A stretch of 21,332 nt of DNA from Susulua sp964590995 (GCA_964590995.1 CAZPYY010000012.1:1-21332); one strand, 5' to 3'. Shown: positions 14,442 through 20,976, counted from the first letter of the stretch. The notes: a model not told the origin generated them from the sequence alone. Program-made: numbers and translations.

Positions 14442-14644
14442 GGAGATTAGTTCTTTTCCTTATAGGGGTATATCGCTCTGTTTCAAGAGTTTTCCCGCGT
14501 CACTGCGTTTACACCCCAACTTGTTCAGAATACGCCCAAGAAGCTTTTTCAAAACACTCTTTTTTTAAGGCCTTAAAGCTTACCCTCTGCCGCATCCTCC
14601 GGTGCAATCCTTTTACAAAAGGGGGGTTTGACCCAGTAAGATAA
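14438..14644 (+). CDS. yidD: Membrane protein insertion efficiency factor YidD
   Basis: A 68-aa protein with the YidD signature: CVYTPTCSEYAQEAFSKHSF, then LTLCRILRCNPFTKGGFDPV. An amphipathic N-terminal helix probably associates with the inner face of the membrane. It is linked to YidC-dependent insertion in other bacteria. It is translated in overlap with rpmH (4 nt) and ends one base before yidC. Confidence 0.93.
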   Translation: MRRLVLFLIGVYRSVSRVFPRHCVYTPTCSEYAQEAFSKHSFFKALKLTLCRILRCNPFTKGGFDPVR

Positions 14645-14645
14645 T

Positions 14646-16097
14646 ATGGAAAAACGACTTTTTTTAGCATTTTCTATAACCCTTGTCTTCTTTATTGTTT
14701 ATTCACACCTGGTTGCTAAGTTTGTTCCACGACCTCTCCCGGTTCAAGGAGATAGCAAAGAACAGGTCGAGCAGACAGGATCGGGGGGTCTCCCCGCGGA
14801 AATCTCTCAAAGCACCTCTCCTCTAGCTCCGGAAGATAAGGAAGGATTTCCAGATCTACCGCAAGCTTCTATAGGTAATTTTGTTATAACATACTCTCCC
14901 GTAGGAGGTTACATAGAAAAAATCTCTATAGGCGATGAAGAATATGAACTTCCCTTTCAAAATATAGGTTTTTTACCTGAAGATCGTGAGAAACAATTTA
15001 CTCCTAACCTTAGAGACCGGGGTATTGAATTCAAAGGGCCAGGGGATCAGAAAAAGGAATTTATCTTTAAGGATTACACCTTGGAGATAAGGCTTAACCC
15101 TCCTCCTAAGACGCCTTTAGTTTTATTCTCCAACTACTTGAGTTCCAATGTCTTAGACCAAAGATACCAAGAGATTTTCTACTCCCAAAACAGGAATTTG
15201 ACGAGAGTCTCGCCAAGAAAGATAAAAGACGATACCTATAATAATATAGAGTTTGCCGGAGCCAGAGATAGGTACTATTGCCTCTCTCTGCTCAAAGGAG
15301 CTTATAACTTAAAGTGGGTAAAGGAAGATAAGGAGAAAGCTCACCTATATCTGCCTTCCCCTGGTGAGCAGACCTTTCTTTATATAGGGCCGCAAGTTCA
15401 AAAAGAACTAGAACCTTTTGGGCTGCAAGGGATTATATACTATGGTTTCTTCCATGGCATAGCTGTGGGGATGACAAAGCTTCTTTATCTTTTTTACGGA
15501 GTGCTTAAGAACTGGGGCTGGAGTATTGTTTTCTTCTCAGCCTCAGTCTCTTTAATCCTCTTCCCGTTTACCTCTAAGAGTGGTAAGGCAATGCGGAAGA
15601 TGCAGCAGATTCAACCTGAAGTTGAGGAGCTAAAGGCAAAGTACAAGGATAATCCTCAGAAGCTCCAGAAAGGGACCATTGAATTATATCGCAAATATAA
15701 GGTAAACCCTTTAGGTGGATGTTTGCCCTTATTGTTCCAGATACCAGTAATTATGGCTTTTTATCAGGTTGTTTACCGTTTTATAGAGCTTAGAGGGGCT
15801 GGTTTCTTATGGATTAAAGACTTATCTAGGCCGGATCGCTTTCCTCTTCCTTTCGGGCCCCCTCTAAATCACATAAATCTTATTCCTATTTTTCTAATAA
15901 TTTTAGGAATTCTTCAGCAAAAAATCACCGCCCCCTCCTCTGCGGCCCCTTCCCAACAGAAATCCATGGGTCTATTTTTTGCTGTATTCATCGGAGTTAT
16001 TTTTTATGGCTTCCCAGCAGCCCTGACCCTTTATTGGCTTATCCAGAATATATTTACCTTAAGCTATCAAACACGCCTATCTCGGATCCAAGCCTAA
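14646..16097 (+). CDS. yidC: Membrane protein insertase YidC
   Basis: A 483-aa Oxa1/Alb3-type insertase. It has an N-terminal membrane helix (about 5-25), a periplasmic beta domain of Gram-negative type (about 70-265, beginning NFVITYSPVGGYIEKI), and the conserved five-helix insertase core (from about 275). The core shows NWGWSIV, KMQQIQPEVEELKAKYKDNP, the cytosolic hairpin, KVNPLGGCLPLLFQIPV and FPAALTLYWLIQN. The residue that lines the hydrophilic groove, Arg366 in E. coli and Arg or Lys in most relatives, aligns to Ser302 (SASVSLILFPFT). It is one base downstream of yidD in an operon with rpmH. Confidence 0.96.
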   Translation: MEKRLFLAFSITLVFFIVYSHLVAKFVPRPLPVQGDSKEQVEQTGSGGLPAEISQSTSPLAPEDKEGFPDLPQASIGNFVITYSPVGGYIEKISIGDEEYELPFQNIGFLPEDREKQFTPNLRDRGIEFKGPGDQKKEFIFKDYTLEIRLNPPPKTPLVLFSNYLSSNVLDQRYQEIFYSQNRNLTRVSPRKIKDDTYNNIEFAGARDRYYCLSLLKGAYNLKWVKEDKEKAHLYLPSPGEQTFLYIGPQVQKELEPFGLQGIIYYGFFHGIAVGMTKLLYLFYGVLKNWGWSIVFFSASVSLILFPFTSKSGKAMRKMQQIQPEVEELKAKYKDNPQKLQKGTIELYRKYKVNPLGGCLPLLFQIPVIMAFYQVVYRFIELRGAGFLWIKDLSRPDRFPLPFGPPLNHINLIPIFLIILGILQQKITAPSSAAPSQQKSMGLFFAVFIGVIFYGFPAALTLYWLIQNIFTLSYQTRLSRIQA

Positions 16098-16122
16098 GAT
16101 ATCCCTTTAGACTCACTAACCT

Positions 16123-16138
16123 GTTTTCACGTGAAAAC
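16123..16138. promoter_or_regulatory. parS site 1
   Basis: GTTTTCACGTGAAAAC is a perfect 16-bp palindrome that closely matches the conserved ParB-binding parS sequence (TGTTTCACGTGAAACA). Confidence 0.9.
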
Positions 16139-16158
16139 CCAGCAGATTATATAGTAGT

Positions 16159-16174
16159 GTTTCCACGTGAAAAC
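16159..16174. promoter_or_regulatory. parS site 2
   Basis: GTTTCCACGTGAAAAC has one asymmetric position against site 1 and keeps the CACGTG core. It lies 36 bp from site 1. Confidence 0.87.
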
Positions 16175-16246
16175 GACAAAAGCTCTTTTAAATCTTTGTA
16201 ACTATTCGTGCATACAAGACTTTTTCTTTGACATCCACAATGGGGG

Positions 16247-16290
16247 AACACTGTGGATTATTTGGATAAACCTGCTTCGCAGGCAGTGTT
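16247..16290 (+). repeat. Three-way-junction palindrome in parS cluster
   Basis: The 7-bp outer stem AACACTG / CAGTGTT (16247-16253, 16284-16290) encloses a 4-nt linker, the hairpin TTAT-TTGG-ATAA, one base, and CCTGC-TTC-GCAGG abutting the outer stem. All three helices are perfect. Its 3' arm overlaps the first bases of parS site 3. Confidence 0.65.
16252..16260 (-). promoter_or_regulatory. DnaA-box-like site near parS
   Basis: TGTGGATTA is one base from the inverted DnaA box TGTGGATAA. It faces ATCCACA at 16233-16239 as a 7-bp inverted repeat. It overlaps the palindromic element, so the match may be incidental. Confidence 0.4.
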
Positions 16291-16303
16291 TCCACGTGAA
16301 AAT
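16288..16303. promoter_or_regulatory. parS site 3
   Basis: GTTTCCACGTGAAAAT, with the CACGTG core and arm sequences close to the other sites. Confidence 0.85.
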
Positions 16304-16310
16304 AGCCTCG

Positions 16311-16326
16311 GTTTTCACGTGGAAAC
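16311..16326. promoter_or_regulatory. parS site 4
   Basis: GTTTTCACGTGGAAAC, inverted relative to sites 2 and 3. It ends 11 bp before the parA -35 element, a position where ParB binding could repress parA-parB. Confidence 0.87.
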
Positions 16327-16336
16327 GTGAAAAAGC

Positions 16337-16365
16337 TTGACAATGTCGCCCTTTCTTATTACAAT
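16337..16365 (+). promoter_or_regulatory. parA-parB promoter
   Basis: TTGACA (16337-16342), 17-nt spacer and TACAAT (16360-16365). The expected start of transcription (about 16371-16373) coincides with the parA ATG, so the mRNA may be leaderless. Confidence 0.75.
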
Positions 16366-16372
16366 GAACAAT

Positions 16373-17164
16373 ATGGGTAAGGCAATTGGTATTTGTAACC
16401 AAAAAGGCGGCACAGGCAAGACCACCACAGCCGTTAATCTAAGCTCATTTTTGGGCCTAGCCGGAAAAAAGACCCTGCTTATAGATATGGATCCTCAAGG
16501 CAATGCTACCTCAGGGGTTGGATTTAACAGCCAAGAGAAAAACTCAATTTATGATGTAATTATGGACAAGGCTAACTTGTCCGAGAGTATTTACCCCACT
16601 GAATGGCCTAATTTGCATATTATCCCTTCAGACATTTCCCTTACTGGCGGAGAGGTTGAGCTAGTAAATATTGAAGATAGAGAGCTACGGCTAAGAGATA
16701 AGATAGAAGCCATAAAGGATGACTTTTCCTATATTATAATCGATGCGCCACCATCCTTAGGTCTGCTTACAGTAAATGCTCTGGCAGCTTCTGATAGCCT
16801 GATTATCCCGATCCAATGCGAGTACTATGCTTTGGAGGGGGTTTCTAAATTAGTTAATACTATAGAATTAGTTCGTGAGAGGCTGAACCCTTCTTTAGAT
16901 ATAGAAGGAGTACTTCTTACTATGGGTGATTTCCGTACTCGTCTCACCTTGCAGGTAATAGAGGAGGTACGAAACTTCTTCCAGAGAAAGACGTTTAATA
17001 TTATTGTACCTCGGAACATAAAGCTTGCTGAGGCGCCTAGCTTTGGCAAACCAATATGCTTTTATGACCCAGCTTGTATAGGTAACAAGGCCTACTTAAA
17101 TTTAGCTCAAGAAGTATTGAAGGAAAAAATAGAAATTAGAAGAGAGATTGCAGTGATTAAGTAG
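16373..17164 (+). CDS. parA: Chromosome-partitioning ATPase ParA (Soj)
   Basis: A 263-aa deviant-Walker ATPase that with ParB-parS moves newly replicated origins. It shows the deviant Walker A CNQKGGTGKTTTAVNL (signature K11 and K16), LLIDMDPQGNATSG, Walker B IIIDAPPSLGLLTVNAL and QCEYYALEGV. The start at 16373 gives the usual MGKAIGICNQKGG N-terminus. Upstream in-frame codons run through the promoter and are unlikely to be translated. No Shine-Dalgarno is present, in line with a leaderless message. Four parS sites lie immediately upstream. Confidence 0.95.
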   Translation: MGKAIGICNQKGGTGKTTTAVNLSSFLGLAGKKTLLIDMDPQGNATSGVGFNSQEKNSIYDVIMDKANLSESIYPTEWPNLHIIPSDISLTGGEVELVNIEDRELRLRDKIEAIKDDFSYIIIDAPPSLGLLTVNALAASDSLIIPIQCEYYALEGVSKLVNTIELVRERLNPSLDIEGVLLTMGDFRTRLTLQVIEEVRNFFQRKTFNIIVPRNIKLAEAPSFGKPICFYDPACIGNKAYLNLAQEVLKEKIEIRREIAVIK

Positions 17165-17166
17165 CA

Positions 17167-17243
17167 GATTACAGAGATGGATGAAATCTGTGTAATCAGC
17201 CCTTCGGTAATACTCAGGGTTGACCTTGAGTGTGTCGAATGGG
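17167..17243. repeat. Palindromic repeats between parA and parB
   Basis: Two adjacent imperfect hairpins fill most of the 99-nt gap. The first has arms GATTACA (17167-17173) and TGTAATC (17191-17197), extended inward by AGA / TCT-type pairs. The second runs from CCCTTCG (17200-17206) to CGAATGGG (17236-17243), with an inner CTCAGGG-TTGA-CCTTGAG stem. The second resembles the dispersed intergenic palindromes with a CTTGTCGAA motif seen in many bacterial genomes. Confidence 0.6.
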
Positions 17244-17263
17244 TCAGCAAAGCAGGAGGAAAA

Positions 17264-18091
17264 ATGGAAAGAAAGGTTTTAGGCAGAGGGCTAGATGCGC
17301 TTATCCCTAAGAAGACAGCGGCGATGTTGCCGCGGGAGTTTACTCATTTGCCTTTGAGTAGGGTAGGGCCTGCTAAGCACCAACCCCGACAAGAAGTAAG
17401 CGAGAAGGAATTGAGAGAGTTGACCCGGTCAATTAAAGAGAGGGGGTTTATTCAGCCGATCGTAGTAAGGGAAGTGGATGGCGGAACCTATGAGGTTGTG
17501 GCCGGAGAGAGAAGGTATCAAGCTGCTAAGTCATTGGGGCTCAAAGAGATACCAACGATTATCAAAGAGTTAGGCGATAAGGATGCCTTTATTTTGGCAA
17601 TCGTTGAGAATCTTCAGCGCCAGGATTTAAACCCAATAGAAGAAGCCCGGGCCTTTAAGCGTTTGATTGAGGAGTTTGAGTTTTCTTTAGAGGACATTGC
17701 TCAATTTGTCGGTAAGGATAAGACCACAGTAGTTAATACCTTGCGATTGCTTAAGCTACCTGATAAGATAAAAGAAGCTTTGCAGAAGGGTATAATCACT
17801 CGGACTCAGGCCCGGACAATTTTAGGGGTGGAGAAACTCCAAGCTCAAGAGAAGCTGTTTCACCAGATCTTAAAAGAGGGCCTCTCAGTTAGAGAGATAG
17901 AAAAGAAAGCCCGGTTAGTCTCAAAGAAGAGAAAGAAGACTGATCCTTTTATAGTTGAGGTAGAGGAGAGGCTTCAAAAATTACTGGGCACTAAAGTTAA
18001 GGTCTTCAACAAAAGGAATAATCGTGGTAGAATTGTTGTCGAGTATTATAGCTTGGAGGACTTAGAGAGAATTATTAAGAAGCTGAGATAG
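17264..18091 (+). CDS. parB: Chromosome-partitioning protein ParB (Spo0J)
   Basis: A 275-aa CTP-dependent DNA clamp that loads at parS. It begins MERKVLGRGLDALIP, the usual opening that includes the LGRGL ParA-activating segment. The CTP-binding ParB/Srx domain has IQPIVVRE, VVAGERRYQAAKSLG (GERR at 81-84) and VENLQRQDLNPIEEA. The parS-reading helix-turn-helix is around 143-165 (EDIAQFVGKDKTTVVNTLRLL), and the C-terminal dimerisation segment follows. A strong AGGAGG lies 5 nt before the ATG at 17264. The frame is open 29 codons further upstream, but that stretch is palindromic intergenic DNA. Confidence 0.95.
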   Translation: MERKVLGRGLDALIPKKTAAMLPREFTHLPLSRVGPAKHQPRQEVSEKELRELTRSIKERGFIQPIVVREVDGGTYEVVAGERRYQAAKSLGLKEIPTIIKELGDKDAFILAIVENLQRQDLNPIEEARAFKRLIEEFEFSLEDIAQFVGKDKTTVVNTLRLLKLPDKIKEALQKGIITRTQARTILGVEKLQAQEKLFHQILKEGLSVREIEKKARLVSKKRKKTDPFIVEVEERLQKLLGTKVKVFNKRNNRGRIVVEYYSLEDLERIIKKLR

Positions 18092-18112
18092 GGCCTCGTA
18101 AGGTTTTAGAAG

Positions 18113-18132
18113 CCTGCCTGCTGGCAGGCAGG
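18113..18132. repeat. Perfect palindrome before ndk
   Basis: CCTGCCTG and CAGGCAGG pair over 8 bp with loop CTGG, in the 56-nt parB-ndk gap. The following GGGAGG is the probable ndk Shine-Dalgarno, so the hairpin abuts it. No T-run follows. Confidence 0.6.
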
Positions 18133-18147
18133 GAGGTTTATAAGGGG

Positions 18148-18654
18148 ATGGAGAACGAAGCTACCTTAGTTATTATTAAGCCCGATGGGCTGAAAAAATC
18201 CCTTACCGGGGATATCTTGAGTAGGCTTTCTGAGACTAAACTGAAAATAATCGGAGCCAAAGTATTAAGAGTAGACATCGAGTTAGCTAATAAGCACTAC
18301 CATCATCTTCAAGAAGAACCGTTTTATCCGGAATTAACCAAATACATTACCGGCCAAATCCATGGAGAGAATCGGGTTATGGCCCTTATCTATTGGGGAG
18401 AGGATGCCATTAAAAAGGTCAGGGCTATAGCTGGGGCGACCAACCCTGAGCAAGCTGACCCAGTAAGTATAAGGGGCGCTTATGGAAGAATTCTAACAAC
18501 TGGTTTATTTGAGAATGTGGTTCATGCCTCAAGTGGCATCGAGGAGGCTGAGAGGGAGATAAAGCTTTGGTTTGAACCCGACGAAATCGTTTATAAACTT
18601 TACCCCTCAAAAGAAGTAGCCGAAGATAGAACTAAGAAGGAGATCTGGGCATGA
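18148..18654 (+). CDS. ndk: Nucleoside diphosphate kinase
   Basis: A 168-aa enzyme that transfers phosphate between NTPs and NDPs through a phosphohistidine. It has the opening TLVIIKPDG (K11) and catalytic His126 in ENVVHASSG. It also shows RAIAGATNPEQADPVSIRGAYG, close to the usual GxTxPxxAxPGTIRGxxG. It is somewhat longer than the common 135-150 aa because of an internal stretch around 55-68 and a C-terminal tail (PDEIVYKLYPSKEVAEDR onward). The stop overlaps the start of the next gene in ATGA. Confidence 0.93.
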   Translation: MENEATLVIIKPDGLKKSLTGDILSRLSETKLKIIGAKVLRVDIELANKHYHHLQEEPFYPELTKYITGQIHGENRVMALIYWGEDAIKKVRAIAGATNPEQADPVSIRGAYGRILTTGLFENVVHASSGIEEAEREIKLWFEPDEIVYKLYPSKEVAEDRTKKEIWA

Positions 18655-19433
18655 GATCAATGACTGCTTATGCTTCTGTTCAGAGAAACAGAGGGGCTCA
18701 GGCTATCCAAGTAATCCTGCGCTCTCTAAATTTTAAATACCTAGATGTCTGCATTCACAACTTACCGGCTGAGGATATCCTGCTCGAGGAGAAGATCAAA
18801 CGAGAGATCAAAAAGAAGATCCATCGCGGCAAGATCGAGGTTTTTATCTTTTCAGCTAAACCACAGGCTAAGAAAATATATGTTGATGAAGGGGTTGTTT
18901 CCGGTTACATTACCCAGATAAAAGCTTTCGGCAAAAAGCATAATCTAAAGGCGAATATAAACATAAGTGATATTTTAAGCTTGCCTCAAGCAATATCTTG
19001 GGGGTACAGAGGCAAGAGTGACGAAGGCCTGATGCTTTCAGTTATAAAGGAAGCCTTGGATAGGTTCTCAAGGTTTAAAGAGAAAGAGGGCCGGGCTATA
19101 AAGAAAGAGATAAAGGATAACCTTAGCAAGCTAAAGAGCAACCTAGAGAAGATTAAAAAACAAAAACCTAAGGCTAGTAAGATCGAAAATGGGAAAGAGG
19201 ATATCGACGAAGAACTTTCCCTGATATCATTTTATATAAGTAAACTAGAGAGCAAGATTAACTCTAAAAAATGGATACCTCAGGGCAAGCCGATAGATTT
19301 TTTAACTCAAGAGATCTTAAGGGAGTTGAATGCTGCTTCTAGCAAAACCAAAAAGAAGAACCCGGCCCTATTAATAGTTGAGGGAAAGAATTACTTGGAA
19401 AGAATAAGAGAGCAGGTGCAGAATATAGAATGA
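18651..19433 (+). CDS. YicC-family endoribonuclease
   Basis: A 260-aa member of the YicC/YloC family, for which RNA-cleaving activity has been shown in some bacteria. It opens MRSMTAYASVQ (usual MxSMTGY/F) and has LRSLNFKYLDV (usual SVNHRYLD), EEKIKREIKKKIHRGKIEV, and a long charged helical region (150-200). It ends with the family signature GKPIDFLTQEILRELNAASSK and IREQVQNIE. It is slightly shorter than typical (about 290 aa). It overlaps ndk by 4 nt and gmk by 4 nt; yicC-gmk-rpoZ order is common in bacteria and supports the call. Confidence 0.92.
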   Translation: MRSMTAYASVQRNRGAQAIQVILRSLNFKYLDVCIHNLPAEDILLEEKIKREIKKKIHRGKIEVFIFSAKPQAKKIYVDEGVVSGYITQIKAFGKKHNLKANINISDILSLPQAISWGYRGKSDEGLMLSVIKEALDRFSRFKEKEGRAIKKEIKDNLSKLKSNLEKIKKQKPKASKIENGKEDIDEELSLISFYISKLESKINSKKWIPQGKPIDFLTQEILRELNAASSKTKKKNPALLIVEGKNYLERIREQVQNIE

Positions 19434-20002
19434 AAAATCCAAAAGTTTTTGTTATCTCAGGGCCGGGAGGAGCAGGTAAGACTACCATTGTTGAACAACT
19501 ATTCTTACCCGAGAAGATAAAAAAAGAATTTATAAAAGGAATAACTATTACCACTCGCAAGAAACGCCCTCAGGAAAAAGAAGGTAAGGATTATTTCTTT
19601 GTTGAGGAGGAGGAGTTTTTAAGATTAAAGAAGAGGAAATTTTTTCTCGAAAGCCAGAAGGTATTAGAAAACTACTACGGGACACCAAAGATCCTTTATG
19701 CCCTGGCCAAAAGGGAAGGGAAGAGCCTTGTTTTGTGTATTGATGTTAGGGGGGGGATGTGCCTTAAGAAAGACTCAAAGGTTAAGAAGGTAACCACCAT
19801 TTTTCTTGTCGCCCCATCAGAAAAAGAGCTTTATCGGCGGATGAAAAAGAGGGACGAGAAGAAAGGGATAATCCAAAGAAGAGTGAGACTTGCAAAAAAA
19901 GAGTTGCAATTTTCCAAACATTATGATTATTTAGTAACAAACCGAAACATAAAAGACACCCTAAAGGAATTAGAAGGGATTATTCTCAACCCGGGCAATT
20001 AG
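19430..20002 (+). CDS. gmk: Guanylate kinase
   Basis: A 190-aa P-loop kinase that phosphorylates GMP to GDP. The P-loop is SGPGGAGKTT (residues 10-19; SGPSGxGK is usual). The GMP-binding segment shows TTRKKRPQEKEGKDYFFV, the NYYGTPK block and VLCIDVRGG, with the lid region RRMKKRDEKKGIIQRR. Length is normal. It overlaps the upstream gene by 4 nt and precedes rpoZ by 35 nt, the conserved yicC-gmk-rpoZ arrangement. Confidence 0.94.
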   Translation: MKNPKVFVISGPGGAGKTTIVEQLFLPEKIKKEFIKGITITTRKKRPQEKEGKDYFFVEEEEFLRLKKRKFFLESQKVLENYYGTPKILYALAKREGKSLVLCIDVRGGMCLKKDSKVKKVTTIFLVAPSEKELYRRMKKRDEKKGIIQRRVRLAKKELQFSKHYDYLVTNRNIKDTLKELEGIILNPGN

Positions 20003-20037
20003 ATTATATTTAACACGCTGAATCTTCGGAGGCAGAA

Positions 20038-20241
20038 ATGAGTGAAATTAACATCCCCTTAGAGAAACTCTTAGAAGCAAGTGATGGCTCTATTTACAAG
20101 ATAACTATTTTGGCTGCAAAACGAGCAATTGCTTTAACCGACGGAGAGAAGTCTTTGATTGATAAACCCAGCGAGAAGGTTTTGGATAATGCTTTGAAGG
20201 AAATTAGAAACGGAAAGATAAAAGTAAAAGCGAAGAAGTAG
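20038..20241 (+). CDS. rpoZ: RNA polymerase omega subunit
   Basis: A 67-aa subunit that helps assemble beta-prime. The IYKITILAAKRAIAL helix matches the central omega motif (usually VxxAAxRARQL), and the C-terminal helix KPSEKVLDNALKEIRNGKI is typical. A GGAGG lies about 7 nt before the ATG. Its place directly after gmk supports the assignment. Confidence 0.9.
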   Translation: MSEINIPLEKLLEASDGSIYKITILAAKRAIALTDGEKSLIDKPSEKVLDNALKEIRNGKIKVKAKK

Positions 20242-20288
20242 TTTTAGCCTTCAGCAAATTAAAAAAACTAGATATAAGCAGACGGAAA

Positions 20289-20365
20289 GGCGGCGTGCCC
20301 AAGTGGTCTAAGGGGGAAGTCTGCAAAACTTCTATTCAGCGGTTCAAATCCGCTCGCCGCCTCCA
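20289..20365 (+). tRNA. tRNA-Cys (anticodon GCA), CCA encoded
   Basis: Acceptor GGCGGCG / CGCCGCC, anticodon arm GAAGT-CTGCAAA-ACTTC (GCA), T arm AGCGG-TTCAAAT-CCGCT, discriminator T and a genomically encoded CCA (20363-20365). It is the only tRNA among the first four in the window whose CCA is encoded. A LAGLIDADG reading frame begins 11 nt after it. Confidence 0.96.
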
Positions 20366-20376
20366 TAAAAATAGAA

Positions 20377-20727
20377 ATGCCTCACAAACTCAAACAACTT
20401 AATATTGAAGGAGCGAATCTTTGGTATTTAGTAGGGCTGATTACCAGCGACGGGAATTTATCTTCCGATGGAAGACATATAGATATAACTTCCAGTGATT
20501 ATGAATTTCTTTTAGGGATAAAGGAGCTAACCGGGATTAAAAACAAAATTGGTATCAAATATGGCAATAATAAGAAACAAAAAGCTTTTCGTATTCAAAT
20601 TGCAAATAGAAATTTTTATGATTTTCTTTTGTCCATTGGGCTTAGACAAAATAAATTAGCTCAGCGATGTGTTCATTCTTATGCGGGTTGGCGGAAGAGC
20701 AAAACAGTATTCGCGAATGTTAATTAA
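20377..20727 (+). CDS. LAGLIDADG homing endonuclease, N-terminal fragment
   Basis: A 116-aa reading frame. LWYLVGLITSDGNLSSDGRH is the first LAGLIDADG helix followed by the typical beta-strand DITSSDYEFLLGIKELTGIKNKIGIKYG and FRIQIANRNFYDFLLSIGL, as in single-chain two-motif endonucleases. The second LAGLIDADG motif (usually FLRGYFDGDG shortly after the SIGL-x-NKS stretch) is absent. The frame instead ends with an unrelated-looking tail (HSYAGWRKSKTVFANVN). It therefore looks like a truncated and probably inactive copy. No Shine-Dalgarno precedes the ATG. It fills the gap between tRNA-Cys and tRNA-Leu, with its stop codon one base before tRNA-Leu. Confidence 0.72.
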   Translation: MPHKLKQLNIEGANLWYLVGLITSDGNLSSDGRHIDITSSDYEFLLGIKELTGIKNKIGIKYGNNKKQKAFRIQIANRNFYDFLLSIGLRQNKLAQRCVHSYAGWRKSKTVFANVN

Positions 20728-20728
20728 C

Positions 20729-20813
20729 GCCGGGGTGGTGGAATCGCAGACACCTTGGACTTAAAATCCAATGTTCCGTAAGGAGCGTGCGGGTTCAAGT
20801 CCCGCCCCCGGCA
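20729..20813 (+). tRNA. tRNA-Leu (anticodon TAA)
   Basis: An 85-nt class II tRNA: acceptor GCCGGGG / CCCCGGC, anticodon arm TTGGA-CTTAAAA-TCCAA, long variable arm (TGTTCC...GGAGCGT) and T arm GCGGG-TTCAAGT-CCCGC. CCA is not encoded. The anticodon loop has no intron. Its last 18 nt recur 146 nt downstream. Confidence 0.97.
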
Positions 20814-20965
20814 TACTTTATTTTTTTGACAAAACTTCTGAGGTGAAAAATTCGCCGAGGTTATGCGGTAAGTAACCTTGGATCCAATATAGCGGTTTAG
20901 GATTCGCCTAAACCGGCTCCGCCGTTGGCGGAGATTGGATACAAGTCCCGTCCCCGGCATACTTT
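20796..20965 (+). repeat. tRNA-Leu-linked 146-nt module with duplicated tRNA 3' end
   Basis: The last 18 nt of tRNA-Leu (20796-20813) recur at 20942-20959 with one change (C to T), and the match continues through TACTTT to 20965. Between the copies lie 128 nt. They contain a 9-bp hairpin CCGAGGTTA / TAACCTTGG (20855-20881), then a three-way junction. Its outer stem is ATCCAAT / ATTGGAT (20882-20888, 20934-20940), hairpin A is CGGTTTAGG / CCTAAACCG (20893-20915), and hairpin B is CTCCGCC-GTT-GGCGGAG (20917-20933). One A separates the fold from the second tRNA 3' copy. No reading frame of note lies within it. Confidence 0.85.
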
Positions 20966-20976
20966 TTATTTAAAGC

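Noticed and set aside
14699..14707. TTATTCACA inside yidC
   Set aside because: It falls in coding sequence of the first membrane helix and has no neighbouring boxes, so it is probably chance.
16337..16372. Upstream TTG start for ParA
   Set aside because: The codons lie within the -35/-10 promoter and would add 12 residues not seen in the family.
16202..16402. A 66-aa minus-strand open frame across the parS cluster
   Set aside because: It covers parS sites, the parA promoter and the start of parA, has no recognisable domain and opposes all right-arm genes.
17177..17263. N-terminal extension of ParB by 29 residues
   Set aside because: The stretch is palindromic intergenic DNA. The family-typical MERKVLGRGL start has a strong AGGAGG in front.
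20729..20813. Group I intron in tRNA-Leu(TAA), as in cyanobacteria
   Set aside because: The anticodon loop is uninterrupted and the gene is a normal 85 nt.
20724..20960. A 78-aa minus-strand open frame over tRNA-Leu and its module
   Set aside because: It is antisense to a clear tRNA and a structured repeat; its translation is typical of tRNA antisense sequence.
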